A DNA stretch of 64,000 nucleotides from Corinectria fuckeliana (lineage: Eukaryota; Ascomycota; Sordariomycetes; Hypocreales; Nectriaceae): positions 1 to 64,000 of the forward strand of contig WPDH01000229.1 of the NCBI GenBank assembly GCA_019137255.1. Reading direction: 5' to 3'. How positions within the stretch are numbered: the stretch's first letter is position 1; the number at the start of each line of letters is the position of its first letter. Below, piece by piece: positions 1-12,329 of this stretch. The notes beneath the pieces are model-generated. The model did not search any database. It saw nothing but the letters and a program-made list of their open reading frames with translations, and was not told the DNA's origin. Position numbers and translations under genes: made by a program.

Positions 1-216
<216 letters not shown>

Positions 217-3200
217 CCTAGTATAATCTCTTAGTAAGAAAGATATAGTTATATATACTAATTTATTTATATATAGATTTTAATAATAATAATAATAATA
301 ATACTAGCTATAAAAGTAAGTACTTTTACTATAAATCTACTATATATCTAAGCTAATCTTATATAAGCTAAGAGAAAGAAATAAGCTAAAATAAAAAGTA
401 CTACTACTTTAAGAGAGAAGTTTACTACTTTAGTAAGAGTAGTATAAACTATCTTTTATTTTATATATATTATATAAATAAGTAAGAATAGTATAATAAG
501 TTTTTATTAAGACTAAATAAATACTATAGTAAGTAGCTACTTAGCTTATACTTATATATATAAGACTTATAAAGTCTTACTATTTACTATTATTACTACT
601 ACTTAAGCTTTAATAAAAGCTCTCTAGTAAGAGAGAGGTACTAATAATATAAGTATAAGTTAGTTTTATAGTATATATATAAGCTAACTAGTATATAAAA
701 AGAAAAGCTTAAAAAGCTTAAAAATATAACTTTTTAAGTAAAAAGTTAAGCTTTTAAGTATATATATATTATACTTATAATAGTAACTATAAGCCTAATA
801 TCTAACTAGTTTAATATACTAGTTAGTAAAATTAATTATATTACTAAAATACTTAAGTATTTTAAATATATTATAGTTTTAACTTTTACTTATCTAAAAA
901 GTGTTTTTATTTTTAAGATAGTTAGGCTACTAGCCTTTAAGAGAACTAGTAAGAAGAATAGTAATAATAATAATAAGACTAGTAAGACTAATAATAATAT
1001 TACTACTAGTAAAAATAAGAATAAGAAGAGTAATATAAATATATAAAGTTAAGTAGTAAGTAGTAAAAGTATAAGTTTAAGTTAGGTTTATAAGTTAATA
1101 TTATAAGCTTAGAGAATTTTAATAAAAAGTTAAAAGATTTAATTAAGAGTAGTAACTATTATAATTAAGCTGGTTTTTTACTTTTTATAGCTTTTTTTAA
1201 GTATATTTTATACTTTTTATAAGAAAGCTAAAAAGCACTTAGTATAATAGTATATTATTTTTATTATAAGATTATAAACTTAATTATAGTTACTATAAAT
1301 TTATAAGGCTAGTTTATAATATAAGATAATATATTAGCTTAGAAACTACTAAGTAAGTAGTTAAGTAGTTTTATACTTTAATAGTTAGAGTTTAAACTTA
1401 TATTAGTTTTATAATAGGTTTATTAGGTATTTTTATTATTTAGTATACTTAAAGTAAAAAATAATAATATATTTAAGTGTTTTTTTACTAGTCTTATATA
1501 GGTATTATAGTAAAAGCATATTAGGTATATACCTTTAAAAGAGAAAGCTTTTAAGACTAATTTTTCCTATTTATAGCTATATAAGTATTAAGCTTTAATA
1601 TTTATTAAGGTTTTAATATAAGTATAATACTCTTTTATTATTAGTAAGAGGGTAAGTTTTAGCTAGTTTAAGTTAATTAGTCTTTTAGTACTTTCTTACT
1701 TTATCTTAGAGTTAAGTTTACTATATAGTCTATTTAAAAAGAGTATAAGCTTTTATTACTACTAATATTAGTTTATACTTTTTATAAGAGAGCTAGCTTT
1801 TAAGCTAATCTCTAACTTTTTATTATAGTTACTATTATAGTTTTTACTATTACTTATAGTAAATCTACCTTAAAGCTATAATAATAATAGCCCTAATAAG
1901 CTAAGTAGTATTTTATCTCTTAGTATAATTATAAAATTAAGCAGCTAGTTTATTAAGATAAATATTAAGAGAGAAGATAGCTAGTTTTATCTCTAGTAAG
2001 TAAGTAAGTATAGTTTTATAAGCTTTTACTACTATATATAAGTTTTAAGTTTATTTTAATATAAGTACTTATATAATATCTTAAGGCTTACTACTAAAAG
2101 CTATTAAAATATAGTAAGCTCTTATATTATAAACTATAGTAAAATAAATAACTTATATATAAATTAATCTTACTCTTTTAAGGCTAACTTCTTATATACT
2201 TATAATAATTATAGTAAGAGCTTAGTATTAACACTTAAGTTTCTCTTTAAGATAGTTTATATATAAGCCTTATAGTAGTTTATAATAAAAGAAAAGTCTA
2301 AAAAACTTATAAGTTTAAGTAAGCTATATTATTAAGTTTTTAAGTTAGATTTATATTTAGTTTACTATATATTTATAAGTAAAGTAAAAAAGTTATATTT
2401 TATTTAGTTTTTAAGTTATATTATTTATTTAAGCCTAATTATTATATATTTTCTATATAATCTTAAGCTAGGTTTAAGTCTTTTTTATATTATAGCTAAA
2501 TACTAGTAAGTTTATATTATTTATAAATTTAATAACTAATATTTTAAGAGTATTATTAAGAGCTTTATAAAAGCTAGAAATAAAAAGAATAAATAAAATA
2601 AGTAATAAAAAGAATTCTTAAAAAACTCTTATTTTAACTTTAATTAGGTTAAAAGTTTAGCTATTTAATTAGAGTTATACTATTTATAATATAAGATAAC
2701 TAGTAAGCTATACTAAGAGCTATCTAGAGAATTCTTTTAGTTATAAGATAGTAATAAGTTATTTATAGTTAATACTATTAAAAGCTCTTATAAAGTTAAA
2801 CTAAAAAAAAAAGATAAGATTATATTAAGCTTATATTATATATACTATTTTAATAACTATAATTAAGACTAGCTCTATTAACTTTTTAAGCTTATTACTT
2901 ATTTACCCTAAGAGTAGTAGTCTCTTTTTTTCTTTTATAATTATAATATACTTATTAATAACTATTTTAATAATCTTACTAATTATATTAAGTAGTAATA
3001 TTANNCTTTTAGGATAATTATAGTAATTATAGTATAAAAGTATATTAAGAAGTAGCTAATAGTAAAGCTTATATTTACTATTTTAGTAATTATAAGAATA
3101 AGTAAGTTATTATATACTTTAAGAAATCTTATAAGGATTTTATTCTCTCTTAAGGCTTTTTATAACTTAATTTAGTATAAAGCTTTTTAGACCTTTTTAG

Positions 3201-6200
3201 GGTCTATTATTAGGTATATATAGCTTAACTTAGGTTTAAATATACTAAAAAGTAAGAGAGAGAAAAGATTAAAGTTATTTACTTAAGGTTTAAAAAAGAA
3301 TTTACTTACTAAGATCTTAGCTTTATTTATATAAAGTATTACTAGCTTAGGTTAGTCTTAGTAAATAAGAGGTAAAAACTATAAAAAAGTTATAATAGTT
3401 TTACTATATAGTTTAGCTTATCTTTTTATATTTTAGAATTATATTATATTATATTATAAAAGCTTAATTAGAAGTTTCTTTTAGAGAGTATACTATATAT
3501 TTTATATATACTAGTCTTATACTATATATATCTTAAAGTATATATACTAGTCTATTAGGTAGCTAGTTTATTAGGCTATATAGTATACTTACTTAAGTTT
3601 AAAAGTTATTTTAGCTATTTTACTATTTTACTAAGAGTTATAATAAGATATAAGTTTTTTCTACTTTAAGGTTATATATTTTATAATTATAGTAAGTTAC
3701 TTAAGAAGCTATTTAACTTTTATATTTAAGGCTTTTAAGGTGGTTATTATACTACTAGATATATAATAGAGATAAACTACTATTTTATTAGCTGCTTTTT
3801 ACTAGTAGGTTTTCTTTTAGTTAAATTTAAAGTTTAGCTTAAAAGCTATCTTTTTATAAGTATTTATAATATAAATATACTAAAAGATATAATTAGACTC
3901 TTTTAGGTTATAGTTAGTTTTTATATAAGAGGTATTAATAGTTTTAGTAGCTTAAGCTAAGTCTAAAATACTATTATAATAGTCTTAAGCTAACTTAATA
4001 ACTATCTTATAAGAGGTAAAAAAGCTAATATAAAGTTATAACACCTTTTCTATAAGGCTATTACTATCTTAGTCTAAGCAGCTATAATAGTCTTAAAGTA
4101 AGTAGTAAAAGTTAAAGTTACTAATAAGAAGTATATAATTATTTAGAATAATACTAGTAAAAGCTTATAGTATAAGTAAGTTACTTTTACTATTTAAAGG
4201 ATTATATAAGATAATAATTTAATATTAGGTTTTTATAAAAGTAATACTAACTTAGTCTTCTTCTACTTATAATATTTATAACTTAGGCTTATACTATTTG
4301 TTTAAATAGACTATTATATACTTATTATAGTAAACTATATAGTAGTTATAATATCTTAGATAAGCTAAAACTTTTATCTTAAGGTTCTTATTTAGCTTAA
4401 AAAGTATAATTATATTATATTTACTATAAGCTTATAATATAATATAAGTAAGAGTAGCTTAATAATTAGTGTTTTAATATAATACTAGTATTAATTAGTA
4501 GTCTAAAAGAGGGATAATAATAGTAATAAGACTAAGATAATTATTAAAAGAGGGGATAATATATAAATAGCTTAGGTTTATATTAGGGCTAAGCTAGTAA
4601 ATACTATATATAATCTATTTATTAAGCTAAAAAGCCTTTTAGGTTTTCTTAATAAGAACTATATAAGCTAGACTAATAGTAAGAGTAGTAAAAGTAAAAG
4701 CTCTTAAGTTAGAGGTTTAGTTACTATATATTCTTAAAAGTAAAAAGGTTTATCTAAGTATTTTTTCTTAGTATAAGCCTAGTATAAGACTATAATAAGA
4801 TAGTTATAGCTTTAAGCTAAGTATTTACTCTTATAGAGGATATAATTTATAAAGATCTCTTTATATTTAGTTAAGTATTTTTCTCTATTAGTATATATAG
4901 TACTTTTATAATATTTATAAGTTAGAGCTAATTTATAGTTTTAAGCTTAATATCTAAACTTAAAGTAGTTATAGTATTAAGTAAGTTAAAGCCTCTTATT
5001 AAAAGGCTTATAGTTATATAATTATATATTAAGTAGTAAGCTATTATTATATAAGTAGTTAGCCTTTTTAATAAAGCTAATATATAAAATAAGATTTGTT
5101 TTTATATTAAGACTAAGTTAGCTAGTCTTTTACTTTTTAACTTAGAGGATTTCTAGTTAATTAGATTTATTAACTTTTTTAATAAGCTTATTAGTATTAT
5201 TTAAAATAGATATAAGTTAGATTCTTTTTACTATTACTATAAATATTAAAAGAGAAAAAACTATATTATTACTAAAAGCTTTAGTTACCTAGTCTTTAGT
5301 ATAAATAGCTTATATCTTATTTACTATATAAAATATAAGAATAATATTACTACTTAGTAGCTTTCTTATTATAATAATACTAGAGTTATTATAAGCTTAG
5401 TTTACTATCTTAATAGTATCTTTTAGGGTTTAGCTATTAATATTAGAAGGTATATTTCTTATTTAGATTATAACTTTATATTTAATATAGCTTTAAGTTA
5501 TTTACTTTATATTTTCTTAGTTTAAAAGTATTAGGTTTTATACTATAATTAATATATAAGAGTATTAGCCTCTCTTATAGTCTAAGAGTATAATAAGAGC
5601 TATATTAATAATAAAAGTAATAGCTATAGTAATATTTATAGTGATTTAGTCTTTAAGAGCTATTTTATAGTTATATATAGTATCCTTCTTATATAAGATA
5701 TAAGTTTATACTTTATATATAAATATATAGGTTTAGATAATATACTAAACTTATTTAAGAGATATAATAAGGATAATTCTAGTAATAGTATTATATATTT
5801 TATTTTTTAAGTTATCTACTAGTATTTTACTTAGTTTTATAGCAGGTTTATTATTTTTACTTAGTATATACTAGCTAATTCTTATAAGAGGGTTATATTA
5901 ACTTTAGTTAAGTTTATACACCTCTAAATTAATAGCTATTAGAAGCATATTAGTATTATTACTATAGTCCTAATATGCTATTATCCCTAGGGTAATATAT
6001 ATATAAGAATTTAGATTCTAGTATTAAAATATATTTTAGAGGTAAGTTAAGGCTATAGTAAGCAGAAACTAGGTAAGTAAGAAAAATATTAGTTAAGGCT
6101 TAATTATAGTTAAATAAGAATAAGACTAATAAGACTAAAAGTATTATAATAAGGTTTACTATTAGGATTCTTATAATAATAAGTCTTATATTAAAAGTAA

Positions 6201-7020
6201 TTTTTAGTTATCTTAAGGTTTTTAAAAGTAAGATTTCTAGTAATAGCTTTCTTTACTTTTATACTTACTTTATATAGTATTTAATTTCTAAGCTTTTTAA
6301 TAAGACTAGCCTTTTTAACTTAAGTAAAGCTTTTATTAGTAACTACTATTTTCTAGTATTTATTTTAACCTTATATAGTTTTAACTTTAAAAAGTATTAA
6401 AATAGTTTTATATTTATTATTAAATATTATTTAATATTATTTAGTAAGTAAAAAAGATTTATAAAATTATTATTAATATTCTTAATAAAAGGCTTTTACT
6501 ATCTTAAAAGTATAAAATCTAATAAGATAGTACTACTTAATAGTCTTTAAGAATTTAAGACTAGATATAAGGTTAGTTTTAAGATTTTATCTTCTCTTCT
6601 TTTTTAATACTATTTATTTTTTCTAGTTATTTTTCTCTTTTTTAGCTTCTTACTTTAGTATATTAGGCTCTAATAACAGCTAAAAGATACTTATTAGTAT
6701 AACTAGGTCTTATAACTTAGCTATACTAACTTATTATCTTATTATAACCTCTAAATTTATTAGTAAAAGATATAGTTAGTATAAACTAACTACCTAACTA
6801 AAGCTATTAGCTAGAAAAGAGAGATATATAGCTTAAGTAACTATAAAAAATATAAAACAGTTTAGACTGCCTTTTAGTATTAGACTTAATATTTTTAAAA
6901 GTAATTTAGCTAATAAAAATAAAAATAAATAATAAGAGCTACTATAATAGCTTAGTAAGATAAGATAAAAAGTAACAAAAAGTAAGATTAAAATTAAGAA
7001 GGGAAAAAGTATTATCTTCT
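217..7020. repeat. AT-rich, RIP-saturated repeat block
   Basis: About 6.8 kb with no usable ORF. CpA and its complement TpG are almost absent and CpG is missing, while TpA, CpT and ApG are common. This is the product expected if RIP converted nearly every CpA to TpA on both strands of duplicated DNA. Isolated CpA/TpG survive, for example near 1219, 4291, 5090 and 5945. CpA becomes common again at about 7020, only about 220 bp before the first gene. Two ambiguous bases (nn) lie at 3004-3005. The block is probably one or more dead transposons; the family can be guessed only for one segment near 2650-2810. Confidence 0.9.
2650..2810 (+). mobile_element. Possible Copia Gag-Pol protease relic inside the RIP block
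   Basis: Read across frames, and treating TAG/TAA/TAT as C-to-T or G-to-A products, this stretch resembles the Ty1/Copia protease. A Trp-Leu-x-Asp-like segment with Gly-Cys-Thr-Ile-His character is followed by an E-L-S-R-E-F-F segment and then D-S-N-K-L, the spacing usual before the conserved glycine-rich strand. It has several stops and at least one frame change, so it is dead. Integrase and reverse transcriptase parts could not be recognised by eye. The family call is an inference. Confidence 0.35.
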
Positions 7021-7239
7021 ATTTAGGATTAGGCAAGATAATCACTTTAAGTAGTGACTAACTAGCAGCTAGGCCCTACATGTATTAAACTCCTGTGTGC
7101 CAACTAGCACTATTATAATATCTGTATTTGCTCCACATTTAAGCACTTTAAAAAGTGACCCCGCAAGCAAAACATCCCGCTAGCAAACGCTACACTCTAT
7201 TTACTACCCCTCACTTAGAGAACTCCCACTCTTCACATT

Positions 7240-9027
7240 ATGTCTCTAACAAGTCCAGACCCAAACGCGTTTCCTACACAGCAGCTTCTGGTTCTTGGTA
7301 GGAACCCGACGGTCGCATTTCCACGCTCGTCGACATGGACTGACGTCTACATCCCATAGGAATATGTCGCTTCTCGGAGCCTATCGCGTTCAACTCGATC
7401 CTGGCGTACACCTTTATCATGGTCAAGGATCTCGGGGTTGATGAACAGGATGCTTCCTTCTACGCGGGATTGCTAGTGTCGGCTTATGCCGTGGCCGAGG
7501 CACTGACGTCGATGGGCTGGGGCGTCTTGTCCGATCGCATCGGTCGCAAGCCTGTTGTTCTGTTCGGACTCGTAGGCGTCGCCGTTTCCAGTCTCATGTT
7601 CGGGTTGGCCAAGCAATACTGGGTGGCACTACTGGCACGCTTCATCGGCGGCGCCCTCAATGGCAACGTTTCGGTCATGCAGACCATGGTTGCCGAGATG
7701 GTCAAGTTGCCGGAACATGAGCGTGAGTCTTATCTCGAGTCGGTAACATATCCCATGCCATGCTGATCCTGGTCTTATCTTAGCCAAGGCCTATGCTGTA
7801 CAACCCTTCGTCTGGACTCTGGGCGGCATCATCGGCTCTGCCATGGGAGGATTCCTGGCCCAGCCGGCAGTCTTCTATCCGTCCATCTTCGCCGCCGACG
7901 GACTGTTCGGACGCTACCCGTACCTCCTACCGAACCTTGTCTCTAGTGCAGTCATTGTGGTAGCCGTAGCCCAAGGAATCTTCTTTCTCGAGGAGACCCT
8001 GGTCCGGCACACTGATGATGACAGCAGCCAAGACGACCAATCTGTTGCAGTGGCCGATGACGACTACGACGGCGAGACAATGGACGAAACCACACCCCTC
8101 CGTCGCCCACTCCAGCGAACCACAGTCTCCCGTCGAGCCATGTCACGCTCAACCAGTCGCTCTCGTCCCCGCTTCGCCGAGTCCAGCCTCCCGCTCCCAG
8201 TCGAGCACGATTTCATCGACTTGCGTCGCTCGTCCTTTGGCACCGTACACTCAATCAAGATGCAAGAGAACCGGCCTCTTGCCACGGCAGAGCCCCGTTT
8301 CCAGGGCAAGACGTTTAACTTTTCCGTCATCATGCTCATCCTCACTCTGCTGATCTTCTCGTATCATCAGATGGCTGCTGGCACCTTGCTCCCCACCCAT
8401 CTCCTCGATGAGCCCGCAGGCCCACGGGGACAGCTCGACTTGCGCGGCGGGCTTGGATACACAGTGCATGATGTTGGTGTGTACCTCGCGGTCAATGGCG
8501 TCTTGGGATTGTTCATACAGGGGGTTATTTTCCCCGCCTTCATCGCGCGCGTTGGCCTGTGGCACTCATTTGTCTGGATGATCGTGCTATATCCCATAGC
8601 CTACACTCCAATGCCCTTCCTGTCCGCACTACCGCGTGCACTCACCTCAGTCGGCATTTATCTTTCGCTGTTTCTGCAGAGCTTTTTCGGCATGACGGTT
8701 GCACCTGTTACGCTCATCCTGCTCAAGAATGCTACGCCGTCGTCCCAGGTACTCGGGAGAGTCAATGGCTTAGCTATGTCTGGTGCGTGTCTTGCGCGGA
8801 CGGTGGCTCCCCCACTCGTCGGCGTTGTATATGGCCTGGCAGGTTCAGCAACTGCTTGGGTTAGCTGCGCTGGAGTAGCTCTATTAGGCGTCTTACAGCT
8901 TCTTTGGGTCCCGAGAGGAAATAAGGATAGAGATCATATTACAGTGGACAACGCCCTCACTAGACAGATTTCAGGCGACTCTCATCTTAGTACAGCTAGA
9001 AGAAGGAGGTCTAATGAGAGGAGCTAA
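7240..9027 (+). CDS. MFS transporter, DHA1 / YCR023C-like drug:H+ antiporter family
   Basis: Predicted plasma-membrane or vacuolar exporter of 554 aa. Exons are 7240-7297, 7360-7722 and 7784-9027; the introns of 62 and 61 bp have GTAGGA/TAG and GTGAGT/TAG ends and keep frame. The first exon has the family-typical LVLGICRFSEPI start of TM1. After TM2 comes the MFS motif A, GVLSDRIGRKPVVLFG, and exon 2 ends in an E-H-E-P motif split by the intron. A loop of about 120 residues rich in Ser/Arg/Asp joins TM6 and TM7, as usual in this family. The C-terminus is basic. Substrate unknown. It is the first gene after the RIP block, with its start about 220 bp from the border, but codon use looks normal. 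Confidence 0.88.
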
Positions 9028-10110
9028 GTAAACACATGCAGGGATAGTTGACAACCCGAAATTGGTTATATCCTAGCGGTTCGGGCTGAAGCCGCTCGGT
9101 GTAATGCTTTATTCAAATAAGCCGGTTTGTTTCAATTTTAATCTCCGATCTTATCATTTACCGTTCGGTGTAATGCTTTGTTCAATACGCCGATACAGCT
9201 CTGCAGGTACATTTCAGAAAATGCAATTATTGCTTAACACAATACTCAAGCCTTTGTATATAAAGCATTGAAGCTTTACAGGTTATGCCAAGCTTAATAC
9301 ACACATTTCAACAAGTAACTTATTCCAAGCAAACTCATAAACACACTTTCTACAAGCACTACCAATGCAGAAAGGGACGAGACCTCAGCTTCGGCTCCAT
9401 CTTGAACTTCATCACCGAGATTGGAACAGGCATGGGTGAACAAATGCTCTCTTGGGACTGTTATTACCTTGGAACACAGATGCCACTGGATCGGTTTCTA
9501 TCGTTCTTCTATGTGTACCTAGGGTTTCATCTCAACAACATCTTCATCATGCTATGCGTCTGTCATTTTCATTCCCAGTAAGCAGTCGAGTCCAGGGAGT
9601 CTTCCATTTAACTCTTCAGTGCCCTATGTTATTTTGGTATGCTCTCTCTTCCGCTCGGGCTCGGGCTCGGGCCGTCGATAAACCTCATCTCGATCTGACA
9701 CGCTCCCATGAAAGGTGGATTTGCCCACTCTAAGCTAACGGTACGTTTGTGCGACAGACAGGAAACACGTCATTTAGAAGGAAGGATTTAATTCGTAGGA
9801 TTCAGGATCAGGTCGATCGTGATGATCTTGTAGATTGCATTGATCCTAATGCCCGAGGGCTCCAGGATGATGTTCCCTTGTACTATGTAAACTACAGCCC
9901 ACAAGGATTTCAAAGGTTAGTTTGGTACTTGCCCCAGTATTCCACTTTTAGGTACCTATCCCCTAAAACGCAGCTCAAAGATACTAGTCCAAGTGGCAAA
10001 GAGCGAAGTTTCTAAGTACCGGAAGATGCCAATCATATTACCTTCATTAATGGATGGACCTCTCATCTTTCATCCTCTAGACCCACGAGATACTGTACCT
10101 ACCGTAAACT
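9028..10110. other. Gene-poor stretch with a diverged direct repeat and unassigned ORFs
   Basis: A unit of about 32 bp, CGGTGTAATGCTTT plus flanks, occurs at 9092-9124 and again at 9161-9192 with a few changes. Short plus-strand ORFs at 9285-9581 and 9749-10015 have no recognised domain. The second has a protein-like composition (Arg/Asp-rich, then a Tyr/Pro segment) and may be a remnant exon. A (GGGCTC)n-like run sits near 9656-9673. Confidence 0.4.
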
Positions 10111-10224
10111 ATGAAATCCTTGTGGGCTGTAGCTGCAGCCAGCATTTGCCACGCTCAGATTGTTCCTGTCATTGGTCGTAACCCGAGATCTGCAGTCTTA
10201 ACCTCAGGTGTTCATTCAAGCTAG
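10111..10224 (+). CDS. Putative 37-aa secreted peptide or orphan first exon
   Basis: The ORF starts with a textbook signal peptide: Met-Lys-Ser, a hydrophobic Leu-Trp-Ala-Val-Ala-Ala-Ala core and a likely cleavage after Cys-His-Ala before Gln. The mature part is only about 21 residues and ends at TAG. No donor site giving a convincing longer protein was seen. It may be the surviving first exon of a degraded secreted-protein gene rather than a real peptide. Confidence 0.25.
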   Translation: MKSLWAVAAASICHAQIVPVIGRNPRSAVLTSGVHSS

Positions 10225-10925
10225 TTCCGTTGTTTGTTTACGAGCATGTTCCGTTGATAGCTTTGTCTGTTTGCCAATCCCCCTAAGTGGGTGAAGGCTT
10301 GGTGGACATTGCAGGGACAAACTAATCGTAGAAAACAATGCACATGCTAAGGCTTAAACTCAATGACTCAGTAGCGATATAAATTAGGTAGTAGAAGTAT
10401 GTAGCGACAACCCTATGTCAGGGTGGCATGGGCTTCTATGTCCACCAAGCTTTCGAACATTAAAGGGGATGTGCCGAAGTCCCGATTTTAGCGGGGCGGA
10501 AGTTGTACTTGAGTAGACGTGGGAAGCTTGGCAGACAGTATCCCTACTTCAAATCTGGAGAACACATCACAATATGGCAGGTCAAAGTGTTCACACAGCC
10601 TCAAATAGCGGGCTTGGCATTTGAAATGGCAGGGGTTGACAAGCAGGAGCTGAGATTATAGCTCAGAGTGCTCTGCGCGTGACCGCAACATCCCATAATG
10701 GAATCGAGCAATGTAAATCTCAATCCTTTCAAGACGTAGTCAGGCGTTGTGAGTGTCAGAGTGACGGCGATGAGCGAAGTCATCCGGATGAAACGGATCA
10801 GAAGCTACACAGGGCTACACAGGATTCTTTACCTTGGCCCTGATAGTGGACCGTGATACGTAACCTCAGAACTGTTAGAATGATAATGATTACTAAAGCA
10901 CGGGCAAAAAGTGAGATTGTATTTG
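10225..10925. other. No gene seen
   Basis: Mixed-composition intergenic DNA. No coding pattern, repeat or RNA gene was recognised. Its right end serves as promoter for the secreted protein downstream. Confidence 0.5.
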
Positions 10926-10932
10926 TATAAAG
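10926..10932 (+). promoter_or_regulatory. TATA box of the secreted-protein gene
   Basis: TATAAAG lies 78 bp before the chosen ATG at 11010. A transcript starting about 30 nt downstream would skip the out-of-frame ATG at 10933, which supports use of the 11010 start. Confidence 0.45.
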
Positions 10933-11009
10933 ATGTCTACCGCTCATCTAGATATTGGAAAGAAACCAACCAACACCACTACCAGCTCTACCAATAAAGC
11001 AATCTCACC

Positions 11010-11498
11010 ATGGCGCCTACCAACTCTCTTCGACTCCTCTTTACAGCGATTCTTGCCTCTACTTCGACGGCTATCCAAGTTATTAACGTGGTCTGGTCAA
11101 CTACTGCCTTCAGTACTATTTCCGGGCCTTCTGGCAATGAGAACAGTCATGCATCAGGCTTCTCTCTCATCGATCAAGACGGAAACACCATTTACTCCAA
11201 CGACTATCCTGGTGACTATGCCCCGTGCCAGGGCAATGGCCATACTTTCACTCTGAGCGGTGGATGTTTTGCCGCTGGGCAGCAGTACGAATTCGAATGC
11301 ACCTCCAAGTTTGACGGTAGCCCTGAAAGCTGTCAGGTGCTCGACTCATCCAGCAACGTGCTTGCATCAGCCAAGGGAAACGAAGACACCACGTTTGTTG
11401 GCATTGCGATTGGCCAGGACGGTTACTGTGGTACTTCCTTTGGTCTAGGCGAGAATGTACAGTGCCTCCCGGACTCGGAAGGGTTTACTGTTTCTTAA
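11010..11498 (+). CDS. Small secreted six-cysteine protein (effector-like)
   Basis: Intronless 162-aa ORF. Residues 1-21 form a signal peptide (hydrophobic LLFTAILAS, likely cleavage after Ser-Thr-Ala). The mature chain of about 141 residues has exactly six cysteines, at positions 73, 86, 97, 108, 140 and 152, enough for three disulfides. It is rich in Gly, Ser, Asp and Thr, which suggests a compact beta-rich extracellular protein. No catalytic motif was recognised. Small Cys-rich secreted proteins near RIP-affected DNA are often lineage-specific and sometimes act as effectors; that role is inferred only from form and location. Confidence 0.75.
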   Translation: MAPTNSLRLLFTAILASTSTAIQVINVVWSTTAFSTISGPSGNENSHASGFSLIDQDGNTIYSNDYPGDYAPCQGNGHTFTLSGGCFAAGQQYEFECTSKFDGSPESCQVLDSSSNVLASAKGNEDTTFVGIAIGQDGYCGTSFGLGENVQCLPDSEGFTVS

Positions 11499-11835
11499 GA
11501 ACTGGAACGTGCGAATAATGGCACTTGGGTCCATTCTGAGCAACTCGCGAAAGCTGTTGTCTGGTGGGAAGCATGACATTGCCACTCTGTTAGATAGCAG
11601 GCTGAGGGAACTCTCCAATGATCACAACGGGCCTTTCTGTCTTGAGTTACTTAATGGATTTCCCTATCCCTTCAATTATTGAATATTATGCTTGAATGCA
11701 CTAAATTTGACCAATCTAGACGGTTTCTATCGATGAAAGCTTATCAGAGATGGGCGTGGAAATTGCACCTTATTCACGTTTGACCTGAATACAAGGTCTT
11801 TGCTCATTCCTTCTCAGACCACGCTGACATCTCTT
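11499..11835. other. 3' flank, nothing recognised
   Basis: AT-leaning DNA between the secreted protein gene and the F-box fragment. No feature was seen. Confidence 0.4.
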
Positions 11836-11973
11836 ATGGCTTTGCTCATTGATTTTCCTCCCGAAATTGCCGGTGCCGTGCTGGAGTTGCTCCCACCCCG
11901 GGCTCTTCGTACGGTATGTCTCACTAGCAAAACATCGCGTGCCCTCTTCGAGCCCTACTACGACTGCCATTAG
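11836..11973 (+). pseudogene. Orphan F-box fragment (45 aa)
   Basis: From ATG 11836 the frame encodes an F-box-like start: FPPEIAGAVLELLPP, then a Leu-Arg-x-Val-Cys-Leu-Thr-Ser-Lys segment. This matches the pattern LPxEI..I...L....L......SK. A TAG at 11971 ends it and nothing downstream continues an F-box protein. It may be a truncated relative of the intact F-box gene at 13190-14623. A rescuing intron is possible (a GTATGT lies inside) but gave no convincing continuation. Confidence 0.45.
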
Positions 11974-12329
11974 TATTTCTTGCGGGGTTTACTCCGGATC
12001 CATCACAAAGATTGAAGTTAGCCATCCCAGCAAATGCAGAACATGTGAGCATCACAAACGACTCAAGTGAAATGAGGTGCTGTGGGTGGGGCGAAAAAGA
12101 AATTGTATTTGTCTTTACGAAATCATGGACGCAGTCGGGAGACAACCGACCATGACCATGCATTTGTAAGGCGTCGATTCGATGGAATGAAACGTTTCTA
12201 CGGCCCCTGAGATGAAGGCTGAGTTGAGAGATATTTTTACTGGGGTTGGAGTTGAGGTGGATGTGACAGAAGTCTACTGTCCGTAGTGTACAAATAAAGA
12301 TACAAGACATCTCACGCAAGTGTGTTCTT

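Noticed and set aside
10933..11256. 107-aa ORF overlapping the secreted protein
   Set aside because: Starts right after the TATA box, so probably outside the mRNA; composition unlike a protein.
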